Positions 10,213 to 22,300 of a stretch of DNA of 64,000 bases are shown here, piece after piece (position 1 is the stretch's first letter; every line of letters starts with the position of its first letter). The DNA is from Cyanophora paradoxa (lineage: Eukaryota > Glaucocystophyceae > Cyanophorales > Cyanophoraceae). The notes under the pieces are model-generated. The model did no database searches. It had not been told where the DNA came from and worked only from the letters and a program-made list of their open reading frames with translations. The translations under genes were made by a program, and so were the position numbers. Location of the stretch: the NCBI GenBank assembly GCA_004431415.1, contig QPMI01000644.1, positions 55,905-119,904 of the forward strand. The letters are read 5' to 3'.

Positions 10213-12213
10213 CTAGGCGGCGGCGCGGGGGTCCTGCGCGGGGGACGCGGGGGCGAGGCGGGCGGCGGGGAAAGAGCGGCCGCGGAGGGCGGCCTGGAGC
10301 GCCGCGAGGGCGGCGGGACCGACGGCGTCGTTTCCCGAGAGGTCGACGAGGCAGAGGGACGGGCGGGCGGCGGCGGCGGCGGCGAGGGCCGCCGCGCCTT
10401 CGTCGGAGGCCCCGACGGAGGCGAGCCCCAGGGCGGCGAGGGGGTGCGCGGGGCGCTCGGGGTCCGACCCGGCGCGCTCGAGGGCGGCGGCGAGGGAGAG
10501 TACCCCGGGGTCGCCCAGGGGGTTTGAGCCGAGGGAGAGCTCGGAGAGGGAGAGCGGGGCGGCCCCAGGGAGGGCCGCCGGGCAGAGCGCCGCGGCGAGG
10601 GCGGCGGCGCCGGCCGGGCCGACGGCGTTGCCCTCCAGGTTGAGGGCGTGCAGGTGGCAGGCCCCCGACGCCAGAAGGGCGGCGAGGGCGCGGGCCCCGT
10701 CGTCCCCTAGGCCGTTCCGCGCGAGGCCGAGGACGCCCAGACCGGGGCAGGCGCGCAGGGCCTCAGCGAGGGCGGCGGCGCCCCAGGCGCCCACGCTGCA
10801 GCCGTCCAGGAAGAGGGCGGAGAGGCGAACGCAGCGGGGGAGCCGCGCCGCCAGAGCCTCCGCCGCCATCTCCCGCACATCTGTTCAAACACAGTCAAGA
10901 AAGGACGCTCTTAGAAGGAGGCTCGCTCCGATGATGGAGGAAGGAAGCTAAGATCCTAAGGAAGCGTGGACAGAAGAAGAAACTTTGAATTTGATCTTTG
11001 AGTACTTTTCCAGGAGGTTAAATTTGGGGGCGCACATGGGTTCTCCCCGAGGTGGAGGAGGGAGAGGGACGCGCTGCGCGAGGCCCCCGCCGCGATGGCG
11101 TCCACGTCGTCGCTCACCTGGGAGCGGGCGGGCCGGGCCGGGCGTCAGCTGCATAGGAGGCTCGGGTTCGAGAGCGGCGCGGTGGGTGTGCGCGCACGAG
11201 GCCGGCCCGCTTCAGGTAGAGGGCCGTGAGGGCGGGGCTCTCCCTGCGGGCGGCGATCAATGATAAGGAAGGAAGGAAGGAAGCATGCACATACAGAAGG
11301 AATGTCTAAGAGGTCCCTGGGGGGCGCACGCACGCGATCATGGCGGCGAGGGCGGGGGCGGCGCCCAGGACGGCGTTGCCGGAGAGGTCGAGGAGGCGGA
11401 GGGCGGGGGCGGCCGCCGCCGCCTCCGAGAGGGCGGCGAGGGCGGGGCCCTCCGCCCCGCACTCAGCGAGAGAGAGGCGCTCCAGCGCCGAGGCGTGGGG
11501 CAGGAACTAAGTTCAGGTGAGTCTGAGCGGAGCGCGGCTCAAGCCGGGCGGCCCGGATCGGACCTGGGCGAGGGCGGCGAGCGCGGGGCCGCCGGGGGGC
11601 GAGCCGGTGAGGTCGAGGGCCGCCACGCCGGCGGCCGCCTCCGCCTCGGGCCGCAGCAGCTCCAGCAGCGCTTCGACCTCCTCGGGGCCCAGCGGGCCCA
11701 GGCCCGCGAAGTCGTGCACGGGCCCGCCCGGGCCGCTGCCGCCGGTGAACGTGGCGCCCCAGGGGCCGCCGCGAACGCGGGCGAGGGGCTGTGCGCGCGG
11801 CCCGCGTCCACCGCTACGGCCGCAAATGCGCGCTCCGCAGGCGTCTGCGCTTGGCGCCGCGCGCGTAAGCGAAGGCACGCGCGCTCGGCGCGGTTCGGGC
11901 CCCGGCCCCGGCGGCCTCGGACGGCGGCGCGCCTGTCCAGCGGGCCGCGGTAGGAGCCGTAGCGGTGCGGACACGAGCGCCGCGAGCGCGGCGAGGGGGT
12001 CGAAGGCGTCCCCTCCGTCCCGGTCCCGCCCGTTCGGGTTCAAGCGCTGCCTCCGAGTGGTCAAGTGGGCAACCGCGCACGGCGGGGAGCGCTCGGGCGC
12101 GCGCGTGTGTAGGCGCGGTACGCGCGGAATATAAGAGCGCGCACCCGGTAGCCGTCGGCCCTCACCTTTAGGTAGACCACGCCAAAGGCGAGCCAGAACG
12201 CCGGTTCGACCAT
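10213..12213 (-). CDS. Leucine-rich-repeat protein (ribonuclease-inhibitor type)
   Basis: Protein-interaction protein of RI-type LRRs, as in NLRC3-like and algal LRR proteins. Clear minus-strand exons: about 11760-11570 (FAGLGPLGPEEVEALLELL and LDLTGSPPGGPALAALAQ), 11506-11334 (ALERLSLAECGAEGPALAAL, LRLLDLSGNAV), 11243-11198 (ESPALTALYLKRAGL), 11117-11036 (SLSLLHLGENP) and 10880-10213. The last carries five or more repeats, e.g. LSALFLDGCSVG, LGVLGLARNGLGDDGARAL, LHALNLEGNAVGPAGAAAL, LSELSLGSNPLGDPGV and LCLVDLSGNDAVGPAAL. Repeat period is about 28 residues with the LxLxxN/C core. The proposed start (ATG 12213-12211) gives a hydrophobic N-terminus (MVEPAFWLAFGVVYL) before a GTGAGG donor. The exon structure between 12160 and 11780 is unclear. 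No NACHT or kinase domain is seen. Confidence 0.8.
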
Positions 12214-12729
12214 GACGCGGGGCGAGGCGAGGCGTACGTACAAGAGCTACCTGCACGCTCTGCGCATTCTTCTCTGGCCGTTCACGCGCCCAGCCGCTGC
12301 CGAACGGGCTCTTGCAACTGCGCCAACTTTCAAAGCGCTACCCGCCTGTTCGGAGTAACCGCCTTATCTGCCGTAAGCGCCAGCAGCCGCAGCGAGCACA
12401 GCAGCCGGCTGCTGCTCGTGCGCGTCGCTGCCCGCATTGCTGCCGCCTCCCTCGTAGCCGAATTCTGGGGAGCCTCGGGGAGTCGAACCGGTAGCCAGGG
12501 TACCTCCGTCGCTGCGTGCGCAAGCTCGGCGCACAGCTCGCTGGGCCGATCGCGTGATGGAGGGAGCGTAGCTGCAGGCGAAGGAGCGATCTCGAAGCCC
12601 CGGGAGCACGCCTCCGACCTCGCGCCGGCTCGAGCGCGTTCGTAGGGCGGGCTCCGAGCGGGCACCGAGGCGCCGCCGACTCGTCGGCAAACGCTTCAGT
12701 GAGCCTCGTCACTGAGTTCGAAGAGCAAT
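12214..12729. promoter_or_regulatory. Divergent intergenic region (LRR gene / adenylyl cyclase)
   Basis: 516 bases between two divergent starts, presumably holding both promoters. Small open frames on both strands show no motif or splice context. Cyclase exons upstream of 12730 cannot be excluded. Confidence 0.4.
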
Positions 12730-15700
12730 ATGAGGCCAGCGCGATCGAACCGCGGCGTGAGTCGTGACAAGGCCGTGATTCTGCAGCGGCTGCTGCCCAG
12801 CATCGCCCTGCAGGAGATTCCCTGCCCCGGGGGAGAAGCCTGTTCGTGCGATGGGTCGCCGAGCACGCCGCACGCGAGGCCACTGCCGCTCATGCTTCCG
12901 AAGTACGGCGCGACGCTCTTCGCCGGTGCGCCCCGGCCCGCGGCTGCGCTGCGTCCGCTTGCTGAATCGGCGGGGCAGACGTGAGCGGCTTCAGCAAGCT
13001 CTCGAACGCGCTGGACGGGTTCGTGGAGGGGCGGCCCCACGCGCACGGGGCGCCGGCGGGGCGGCGCGACTCGGCGGCCCTCGAGGAGAGCAGCTCGGGC
13101 GTGGAGGTCCTCACCAGCATCCTCAACGCCCTCCTCGACAAGCTCACGACCACCGTCTCCGACTTCGGCGGCGACGTCATCAAGTTCGGTGCGCGGGCCT
13201 CCTCCCCCCGCTCGCGCCGGCGGCGCCCCGGCGCCGACCGCCCGCGCAGCGGGGGACGCCTGCATGGCGATCTTCGTACCCCCCGGGGCGGCGGGGGCGA
13301 ACGTGGCTGGGGAGGACGAGGAGCCGCCGGCCGCCGCCCTCGAGGCCGCCGTCGTCGCCGCCGTAGAGGCCCGCCCGCCCGCCCGCCCGCCCGCCCCCCG
13401 GCCCTCTCTGCCTTCTGCCCGCCCTCGCCTGAGGCGGCGGGCTTGGTCCCCTGCGCTCACTCGCTCGCTCGCTCGCAGTGCGCGGCGGCGTTCGGGCGGA
13501 TCGTCGACGGGACGAGCGCCGGCTTCCACGCGCTGCGGCTCGACCTTAAGGTCAAGGTCGGCGTCTTATTATAGGATTATAAGAATCTAGTGATAAGGTC
13601 CGCTTCGCTCTAATTCAAGGCTCTAGGTCGGCATCGGCGCGGGCCCCTTCTCCAGCGTCCACCTCGGCGTCCGCGCCCGCCGCGAGTTCTTCGTCACGGT
13701 GCTCCGCTCCTGTACCCCCCCGCATTCCTTCCCTCCCTCAAAATCCGCAGGGCCCGGCGGTGCAGCAGGCGCTGGACGCGGAGCACCACGCGGCGCCCGG
13801 CGAGATCGTCCTCTCCCCTGACGCCCTCGCCCTCCTCCCCCCCTCCATCGCCGCCCCGGTCCCCGCGGCGGCACCCGAGAGCCCCGCCCAGGGCGGTGGC
13901 GGCCCGGGGGCCTCCCCCGGGGGGCCCGGCCTCCGGCCCTCGCCCGCCGGCGGCGGCGGGGCGGGGCACGCAGCGGCGCCGGGCCCGCGCGGCCCGCCGC
14001 CGCGCCGGGCGTTCCGGCGCTGACTTTCTCGCCCCCGGCTGTGGAGCCCGAGGCTCCGGCCGACGCCGCGGCCTCGCCCGCGGCCTCCTCGGCCCCCGGG
14101 TCCCCGCGGGGCAGCGAGGCGGCCGATTCTGCCGCCCTTTCCCCTGCAGCCTCCGCCTCCGCCTCCGCCGGCGGAGGCTTTCGTGCCGTCCAAATCGCGC
14201 CGCAGGCGGCGCACCGCGGTCCCCGCTGCCGCTCGGCCTCGATCCCCGTGCTCCCGCCGTCCCCGCGGGCCCCGCCCTCCCCAAAGAGGGGGGCGGAGCG
14301 CACGGACTCGGGCGACTGGACACTGCCCCTCAGCACGGCGCTCGAGCCCGCCGCCTCGGGCGCCAGCACGCTGCCCTCCGTCCCCTCCTCGGGCTCCCTC
14401 GCTTCCCTCGCTCCCCCCGGCTCCCTCGCAGACGCGGCGGAGGCGGGTCCGGCGGGGCCGGGGCCGGCCCCGCCCGGGCCGACGATCGCGATTCAGGAGC
14501 CGGCGCTGCTGGAGGCGCTGCGGGCGTACGTGCCGCTGCCGGTGCTCAAGAAGCTCGAGGGCGGCCCCAGCGCCTTCGTCGCCGAGCTGCGCCGCGTCTC
14601 CGTCCTCTTCGTCATGCTCCAGCCCCGCCATGAGGCAGCGGGCGCCGCCCGCGGCGCCTCCCCCTCCTCCCGCCCCTCCTCCGGCCCGCCCTCCCTCCGC
14701 ACCAGCTACGTCTCCGAGCCTGAGGAGGAGAGCCCGGGCCCGGGCGGGGCGCGGACCCTCCTGGGGTCCGGCTCCTCCGCCTCGTCGTCGGCGCGGACGC
14801 TGGCGCTCGCCTCGCCGGCGCGGCGGGAGCCGGACCTAAGGCGGCTCTCCCTCAAGCTTCCCGCGACCCGCCGCGGCTCGCGGGACGCCTCGCCGGCGCC
14901 GGCGGAGCCCTGGGACCGCCTCGGCGCCCTCAACCGCATCGTCGCTGCCGCCCAGGCACGTCTTCGCACTTGTACCCCTCCCGGCCCCGCCCCCCCTGAC
15001 CGACCCTCCCCGCAGGCGGCGATGGAGCAGTACGAGGGGAGCATCCGGCAGGTCATGCACGACGACAAGGTCCCCCAATCTTCTTTTACATACATTAGAT
15101 CTTAGCTTGTTCTATCAAAGATCTAGCTTAGCTTACGGTTGCGTTTATCCTTCTTCTTCGCGCAGGGGATGGTCGTCATCTGCGCCTTCGGGCTGCCCTT
15201 CCAGAGCCACGAGGACGACGGGGCGCGCGCCGTGAGCGCCGCGGGGTACATCGTCCGGGAGGTCGCCGCCGCGACGGGGCGCGCCTGGCGGCCCCACATC
15301 GGCATCGCCACGGGCACCGCCTACTCCGTGCGCCAAACAGACAGACAAACGGCACCTTCCTTCTCTAACCTTCTTCTAACCTTGTTTTCTTGAAGATCTG
15401 AGCTTGTTTTATTTAGAGATCTAGCTTAGCTTAGCTTACGATTGCGTTTATCCTTCCTTCTAACGGCGCCGTCCTTCCCTAACCTTCTTCTGAACTTCTC
15501 TTCTTCTTCTTCTTTTCGGCGCAGGGGTTCGTGGGGTCGCGGGCGCGGAGCGAGTACATGCTCGTGGGCGACTCGATCGTCGTCGCCGCCCGCCTCATGG
15601 GCCTCGCCGCTCAGGTGAGTTCAGACTTTAGAGAGGCTTTCTAAAAGATCTAGAAGACGCAAAGCCTTTATAAAAGATTCAGAAGATTTCTTCGGCGGCT

Positions 15701-18700
15701 CCCTCGCCGCCCGCCCGCCCGCCCGCCCACCACGCACCCCACGCCTAAGCGGCCTTAGGCAGTAGCAGCAGGGCAGCAGTCTTAACTCTACCGCCACACC
15801 TAAGCCACCTTAGGCTATCTCTCCGCCCGCCCGCCCGCCCGCGCCCGCTTTCAGTTCCCTGCGTCCGTTCGTATCCCGCGTCAAGTTTCCAACGCCCCCT
15901 CGCAGCGCGGGGAGGCGGTGCTGATCGACGCGGTGACGAGGGAAGCCGTGGCGGGGCGGCAGCAGCTCTTCCACGTCGCCGAGACCGAGGCGGCGCTCCT
16001 GAAGGGGAAGGAGCGGGCGGCCCGCGTCTTCCGGGTGACCCAGGCCGAGGCCCCCACGCTCCTCGCCCGCCGCCGCCCCGACCCCGCCGCCGCCTCCGCC
16101 GCCGGCGGCGGCGGCGGCGGTGGCGACTCCTCGCCGCTCGCCGTCGCGCTGCCTTCCCCGGGGCACGACGCCGCCACCCCAGGCACCACCCCGGCGGTGC
16201 CGGGGTGACGCCCGGCGGCACCCCGCGCCAGCACTGACGCCGGCCTCCGCGTCGGCGGGGGCGGGGAGCAGCCGAGCCCGGCGGCGGCGGCGCAGCCGAT
16301 CGCTGCGCTGATGAGCTCCCAGTCGGCTCAGACCGTCGCCGCCATGCTCGTCGCACGGGCCGCCAGCCGCCGCCTCGCCCTCGCCGGCCCCGTCCCGACC
16401 CTCGAGCCGCCCCCGCACGCCCGCGGCCCTCTCCGCTCGCCCTCCCTCCGGCGCCCCTCCAACGCCGGCCTCGCCCCCGCCGCCTCCGTCCCCGTGCGGC
16501 GGCCCCCGCGGGACGGCTCGCCCTCCCCCTCCTCCGGCTTGCCCGCCATCGAGATGGACGGCGTCCCGCTGGCGGCCGCGGCGCCCCCACCCCCGCCGCC
16601 CCCGCTCCGCGGGACCCCGTCGGGCGCGGGGAGTGCCTCGCGGCCTTCCGGCGGCTGCTGGAGCGGCTCCAGGCCGAGCGCGCCTCGGCGCTCTTCGAGG
16701 TGGAGGCGGGGGCGGGCCTGGGGAAGAGCACGCTGGTGGCGGCGCTGCGGCGCGCCTGCGCCGCCGCCGGCGTGCCGTGCCTCGTCGGCGTCGCCGATTC
16801 CATCGAACGGTGCGCCCCCGGGCCCGGGAAGCCCCTTGGGAGGAGATCAAAGTTTTAGGAACCAAAGGTCTAGGTTTAGGAACCGAAGGTCGTGAAGAAT
16901 TTTGGACCCAAAAGCCTAGATTTATATTAGGAACCGCTCCGCTCCGCCCGGGATTCCAGCGTAGCCTCGCGCGGCGCCGGATGCCTTCGCTCTTCTCCGC
17001 GCCCCGCCGCCGCGCCTCCGGCCGTGATCGTCCCTTGCGCAGTTTCGCGCCGTACGCGCCGCTGCGGGGCGTGCTGGGCGCCCTCGTGGGCGCGGGGGCT
17101 CACCCCAGCGAGGCCCGCGCCCGCATCGAGGCCGCCCTGATGGAGTACGGCGTGCGCCCGCCCCGCCCCGCCCGCCCCATCCCATCTGTGCCCGTCCCGG
17201 CCCCGCTCTGATCTCATCCGATCAGAGCGACATAAACACAACATATACTAGATCCTTGACACAAACTAGATTAGGCCCCGCCCCGCCCCGCCCGCCCCAT
17301 CTGCTCCCGCCCGCCCCGCTCAGATCTCATCCGATCAGAGCGAGGATCTGATGGCGCTGCGGCCGCTGCTGAACGCGCTCCTCCCCGTCCACTTCCGCCT
17401 CTCCAAGGCCGTCAGGTCCGCTCTCCCGCCCCGCCCGCCCCGCCCCGCCCCGCCCCGCACCGCCCCGCACCGCCCGCTGCGCAATCTTAGAGGAAATGGG
17501 CGCCGAGTGCCATTTCGATGAAGCGACGGCTGAGAATCGCGTTAGGCCATCTCTTCGCCCCCTCCGCTCCCTTCCCCGCCCTCTCCGACCCGCCCTCGCC
17601 CCCCGCGCCGCCGCTGATGCGCGCGGGCCCCCGGATCCGCAGCGCGATGGACCAGCGGAGCCAGTCCGAGGGCCTGCGGGCCCTGGTGGCGGCCCTGCTG
17701 GCCACGCTGGAGCCCCGCGCCGGCGCCGCTCGCCGCAAGGCCGCCCTCTCCGCCTCCTCGGTCGCCGTCCTCGCCCCCGGCGCCGCCGCCGCCGCCGCCC
17801 CGAACTCCTCCGCCGCCTCCGCCGCCGCCGCCGCCGCCTCTGCGGCTCCTGTCCCCGGGCGGGGGCGGCGCCTCTCGAGGGGATCCGTCCGGGCCTTTTT
17901 TTGGAGCGGCGGGGCCAGGGGTACAGGCCCCGAGGACTCGGAGACGCACTCCGGGGGGAACGATTCGCCCTGGGAGCCGGCCCTCCTCCCCGTGCGGAGC
18001 GTCCCGGTCCCGGCCCCGGCGGGGCCGGAGGGCCTGCCGGCCGCCCCGAGCGCCCCGACGCGCCTCGCGGCCATGCACGCATCGCTGGCGGTTTCGATGG
18101 GGCGGCGCAGCCCGGAGCGGTCCCCGCGCCTCACGCCTCGGGACGGCGAGGGCAGCGAGGGCGGCGCCGCCCTGCCCGTCCCCTCCCTCTCGCCCCTCTT
18201 CTCCTCCGCCCCGGCTGTGCCCCCGCACGATCCGCCGGCCGTCGCCCTCTCGGCGTCGATGCGCGCGGGGCGGCGCGAGGGCCACGGGGCGGCCGGCCCC
18301 ATCGTCATCGTCATCGACGACGCGCAGTGGGCCGACTCGGCCTCCTGGTGCGCCTCCTCCTCCCGCCCCCGCCCCTTCTTCCCGCGCAAGCTAAGCCCAG
18401 CCTCGCTTCTCTCTCCGCAGGGCCCTGCTTGCCTCGCTGGAGTACGCCCGCCGGCCCATCCTCCTCGTCCTCGCATACCGGCCCTTCGCCACCGGGGCCC
18501 CCGCGCCCCGTCTACCCTCCTCCACACAGCACCACGAGGGCGAGGCGGGGGCTCCGGGGGCGTTGCCCTCGGACCTGCTGCGGCTGCGGGCGCACGGGGC
18601 CCTGGGGCACGAGCGGCGGGAGCTGGGGCCCCTCGGCGAGGCCGACATGGAAGAATTGCTGAAGGAGCTCTGCGACGTCGACGAGGCGCGTCGTGGCCAT

Positions 18701-19327
18701 TATCTTCTCCGCTCTCTCTAGAACGTCTCTAGGATGCACATAAGTTGACTCGGCTATCTTCTCCGCTCTCTCTAGAACTTCAAGTTCCGCTTCGAGCCCG
18801 ACGGACCCCCGCGCACGCGTGCGCGCTCGGCCCTCTAACGCGAGGCGCGGGGGGGCACAGGTGCCGCGGGCGCTGGTGCGCTACGTGCAGGAGGCCTCCC
18901 ACGGCAACCCCCTCGTGCGCTCCCTGTGGCCGGAGCTTCTTAAGCTCCTGCTATCTAAATTAACTGGAAGAAGAAGTTTGCTTAGTTGGCTTCTTCTAAC
19001 TAACTGTGCGAAGAAAGAAATAGTTTGCTTAATTGCTTTCACGGCCCGCCTCCGCCGCCCCAATCCACGCCGTGGCGTAGCCCCTCACTTTCCGTACCCC
19101 CCGCAGTGGGCGACGGAGGTTCTGCACCAGCTCGCCCACGAGGAGCTGGTCGCCCTGGACGAGTCGGTCCTACCCCCCGCCGGCTCCTTCCCCCTCACAC
19201 CGGACCCCGAGGCCCTCGGGAGAGGGGGGGGTGGAGGGGAGAGCCCGGCGGGGCGGGCGGCGGGCGGCCTCGCGGCGAGCGGGGGGTGGGCCCTCTCCGC
19301 GAGGGGCGGCTCCCGCGAAGGGAACGC

Positions 19328-19358
<31 letters not shown>

Positions 19359-22300
19359 AGGGAGCAGGGCCCGCCGGCGCTCCTTTCCTCGCTCGCGACG
19401 CGCGCGCGGCGCCCCGGCGCCGGCCCGGGCGGCCTGCAGCGCAGCGGCAGCGGGGCCCCGGCGAGGCAGCGGCGGGCCCTGCGCCCGGGGCCCCGGCGCC
19501 CCCGGCGGCGGCTTGCGGCGGCTGACGCTGGCGGACGGGTTTGCGGAGCGGCTGCTGCGGCGGGCGGTCGTGCCGCAGAAGCTCAACGCGCTCATCGTCG
19601 CGAGAATGGACGCCCTCGCGCCCCCCGAGCAGGTCTATTTATAGAAAGGGGACGCTTAATTAATTTTAATCTAGTGAAGCTCGCTCAACTCACATTTCGC
19701 TCGCCCGCGCAGCTGATGCTGAAGGTGGCGTCGGTGCTGGGCCGCACCTTCACGCGGCGCACGCTCCTCGGCATCTACGCCGCCGTCCTCCAGGTGCCCC
19801 CGCCCCGCTCGCCCCTGGAGGCCTTAGGACCTGTGCCCCGTTTCCTAGCCTAGAGGCTAGAGGGGACACCGCCCGCCCGCCCGCCCGCCCGCCCGCCCGC
19901 CCGCCCGCCCGCCCGCCTCCGACTCTGCTGCGTGGCTAGTGCCCTCCGCTGCCCTTCTCACCTAAAATCTCGTCCGGTGTCTACGCCGCCGTCCTCCAGC
20001 GCGACGACGACGACGAGGAGGAGGAGGAGGAGGAGGAAGACGAGCAGAAAGCGGAGGCGGAGGAGGGCTCGGACGGGCGCAAGGAGCGGCGGCGGCGGCG
20101 GCGGCGGCGGCGGAAGCTGTCCGGGGCGAGCGCTGGCCTGCGGGGGGAGGGCGGGGAGGGATCGGGGGGCGAGTCGGCCGCGTCGTCCGCCTCCTCCGCC
20201 GGGCGCGCCGCCTCCGCCATCGCAGGGCGCGCCCCCGGCATCCGGCCCCGCCCCTTTAGTCATGGAAGGCGCAGATCGGCGAGCGGCGGGGGCGGCGGCG
20301 GCGGAGGGGGCCCGGGGGCGCTGCGGCGGCGCGGGCGGCGCCCGTCGGCCTCGTCGACGCGCTCCTCAGCGTCGGGGAGCGCGGGCAGCGTCGCGCCCTT
20401 CCTCCCCGAGGCCGACGTGCGCACTCATGTTTGCTCTCCCGACTCTTAGCCGGCATTACATTCGAACTCTTCCGCTCAGGTGCGGGCGCTGGGGGAGGAG
20501 ATGCTGCGGACGCTGGAGGCCGAGGACTTCATCCTCCCCGCCGCCCCCGCCCCCGACGCCCCCTCGGAGGGGGAGGAGGAGGCCGGCGCCGGCGGAGGCG
20601 CCGCGGAGGGCGACGCCGAAGCGAGTATCGACGGCGGCGGAGGCGACGCGGCGGACGGGGAGGGCGGGGAGGGGGGGGAGGAGGGGGCGCCGGCTCGGGG
20701 GGCCCGGGCCCGGGCGCGGGCCCCGCCCGAGCTCCTCCAGTTCAAGCACGCCGTGCGCTCTCTTCGAACAGAAAGAACCTCGCCCCGCTTGGCTTTAGAT
20801 CTAGAAGAGTCAGTTCCTCGTGCTTCTTCTTTACTTCTGCGCGCCCGCAGCTGGTGGTGGAGGCGTGCTACAGCTGCATGGTCCTCCGCCAGAAGCAGCG
20901 CCTCCACGCCGTCGCCGGTGCGCGAGCCATAAGCTTAAGCTTAGCGCCTCAAAGCCACCTCGGAGGGCGTTGAGAGCTCCCGCGGTCCCGCCTCCACCTG
21001 ACCTTGAGCTTAATTGAGAGCCCCCGCGCCGCGCCTCCTAGCGTGGCTCGGCCTCGCGCCTCCCCGCGCCCCGAGCCGAGGCGCCGGCGCAGGCGAGTGG
21101 CTGGAGGCCGACATCGCGCGGCGGGCGCGGGCCGCGCAGCGCCGGCGCGGCTCCTCCCGCAAGCCCTCCTCGGCCCTCTCGGCCTCCTCCTCCTCCGCCC
21201 CCTCCGCCGCCTCGTTCTTCGCGGCGCGGCGGCCCTCCTCCAACTCCTCCATGACCGCCATCCCGGGCGCCGGGGCCGGGGCCGCCGGGGCCGGGGCCGG
21301 GGCCGCCGGGGCCGGCTCCGGCCTCTACTTCGGTGACGGCGAGACGACGGCGGCGGCGGCGGCCTCGGTCCTCGCGCACCACTTCTCCAAGGCGGGGCCC
21401 GCCCACCGGCCCCGCGCCGCCTTCTGTCCGCCCTCTCCTTCCTTCCTCCGCTCAGACGACATCTGATCTCTGCTCAGACCTGGAGCGGGCGGGGGAGGCG
21501 GCGCTCCAGCAGCAGGCGCTGCCCGACGCGCTCGCCCTCTACCGCCGCCTCGTCTCTGTGCGCCCTTTAGAGGCAACCGCCCGAGAAGACTTCTTCGAGA
21601 TTAGGGAACCAAAGACCTAGAAGAACCACAGATCTGGAAGAGACTTCTTCAGACTTTAAAGCTCGCTCTGCCCCCAACTTCTTTTTAGCTCACTGGCGCG
21701 CCCGCGCGCGCCCGTCAGATGTGCGCGGCGGAGGGCGCCCCGTCCAAGGGGGAGGGGGTCTGGTACCGGGCGGGCGAGCTGGCGCGGGCGGGCGTCGCCG
21801 TCGAGCGCCTGGGCCTCTGGTGCCGCGTCGTCGCCGAGCTCGAGCTCGAGTCGAGCCGCCACGTAGCCGCCGAGTCGGCGGCGGCTAGGGCCCTAGCCTG
21901 CCTCGAGGGCGGGGCCCCGGAGGCCGACGCCCACTCGCTGGTCCGCGTCCTCGCCGAGGGCCACGCCCACGCCTGGCGCCGCCTCGCGAACGCCTTCAAA
22001 TCGATCTTCGGCGCGGGGCCGGCGCCCCCGGCGCCCCCGCCCTCGCCGCCCCCGCCGGCCCGAGCGAGCGGCGCCTGAGCCGCGCCGCGCTGGAGCTCGC
22101 GAGCATCGCCGCCGCGCAGCGCCTCGCCTCGCGCCGCGCCCTCCGCGCGGAGGCGGCGGCAGCAGCAGCCGGGCGGGAGGACAGCGCGCCCTGCGCCGCC
22201 GCCGCGCCCCGCTCGCTCCTCTGCTGCCTAAGCCTCCCTCGCACCCGCCGGACCCGCCGGCGGCCGAGCGCGCCCTCGCGCGGGCCGCCTCGGGCCGGCG

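Noticed and set aside
17327-18527. Several 250-350-codon minus-strand frames over the cyclase ATPase region
   Set aside because: Arg/Gly/Pro-rich antisense shadows. The + strand carries Walker B and continuous homology.
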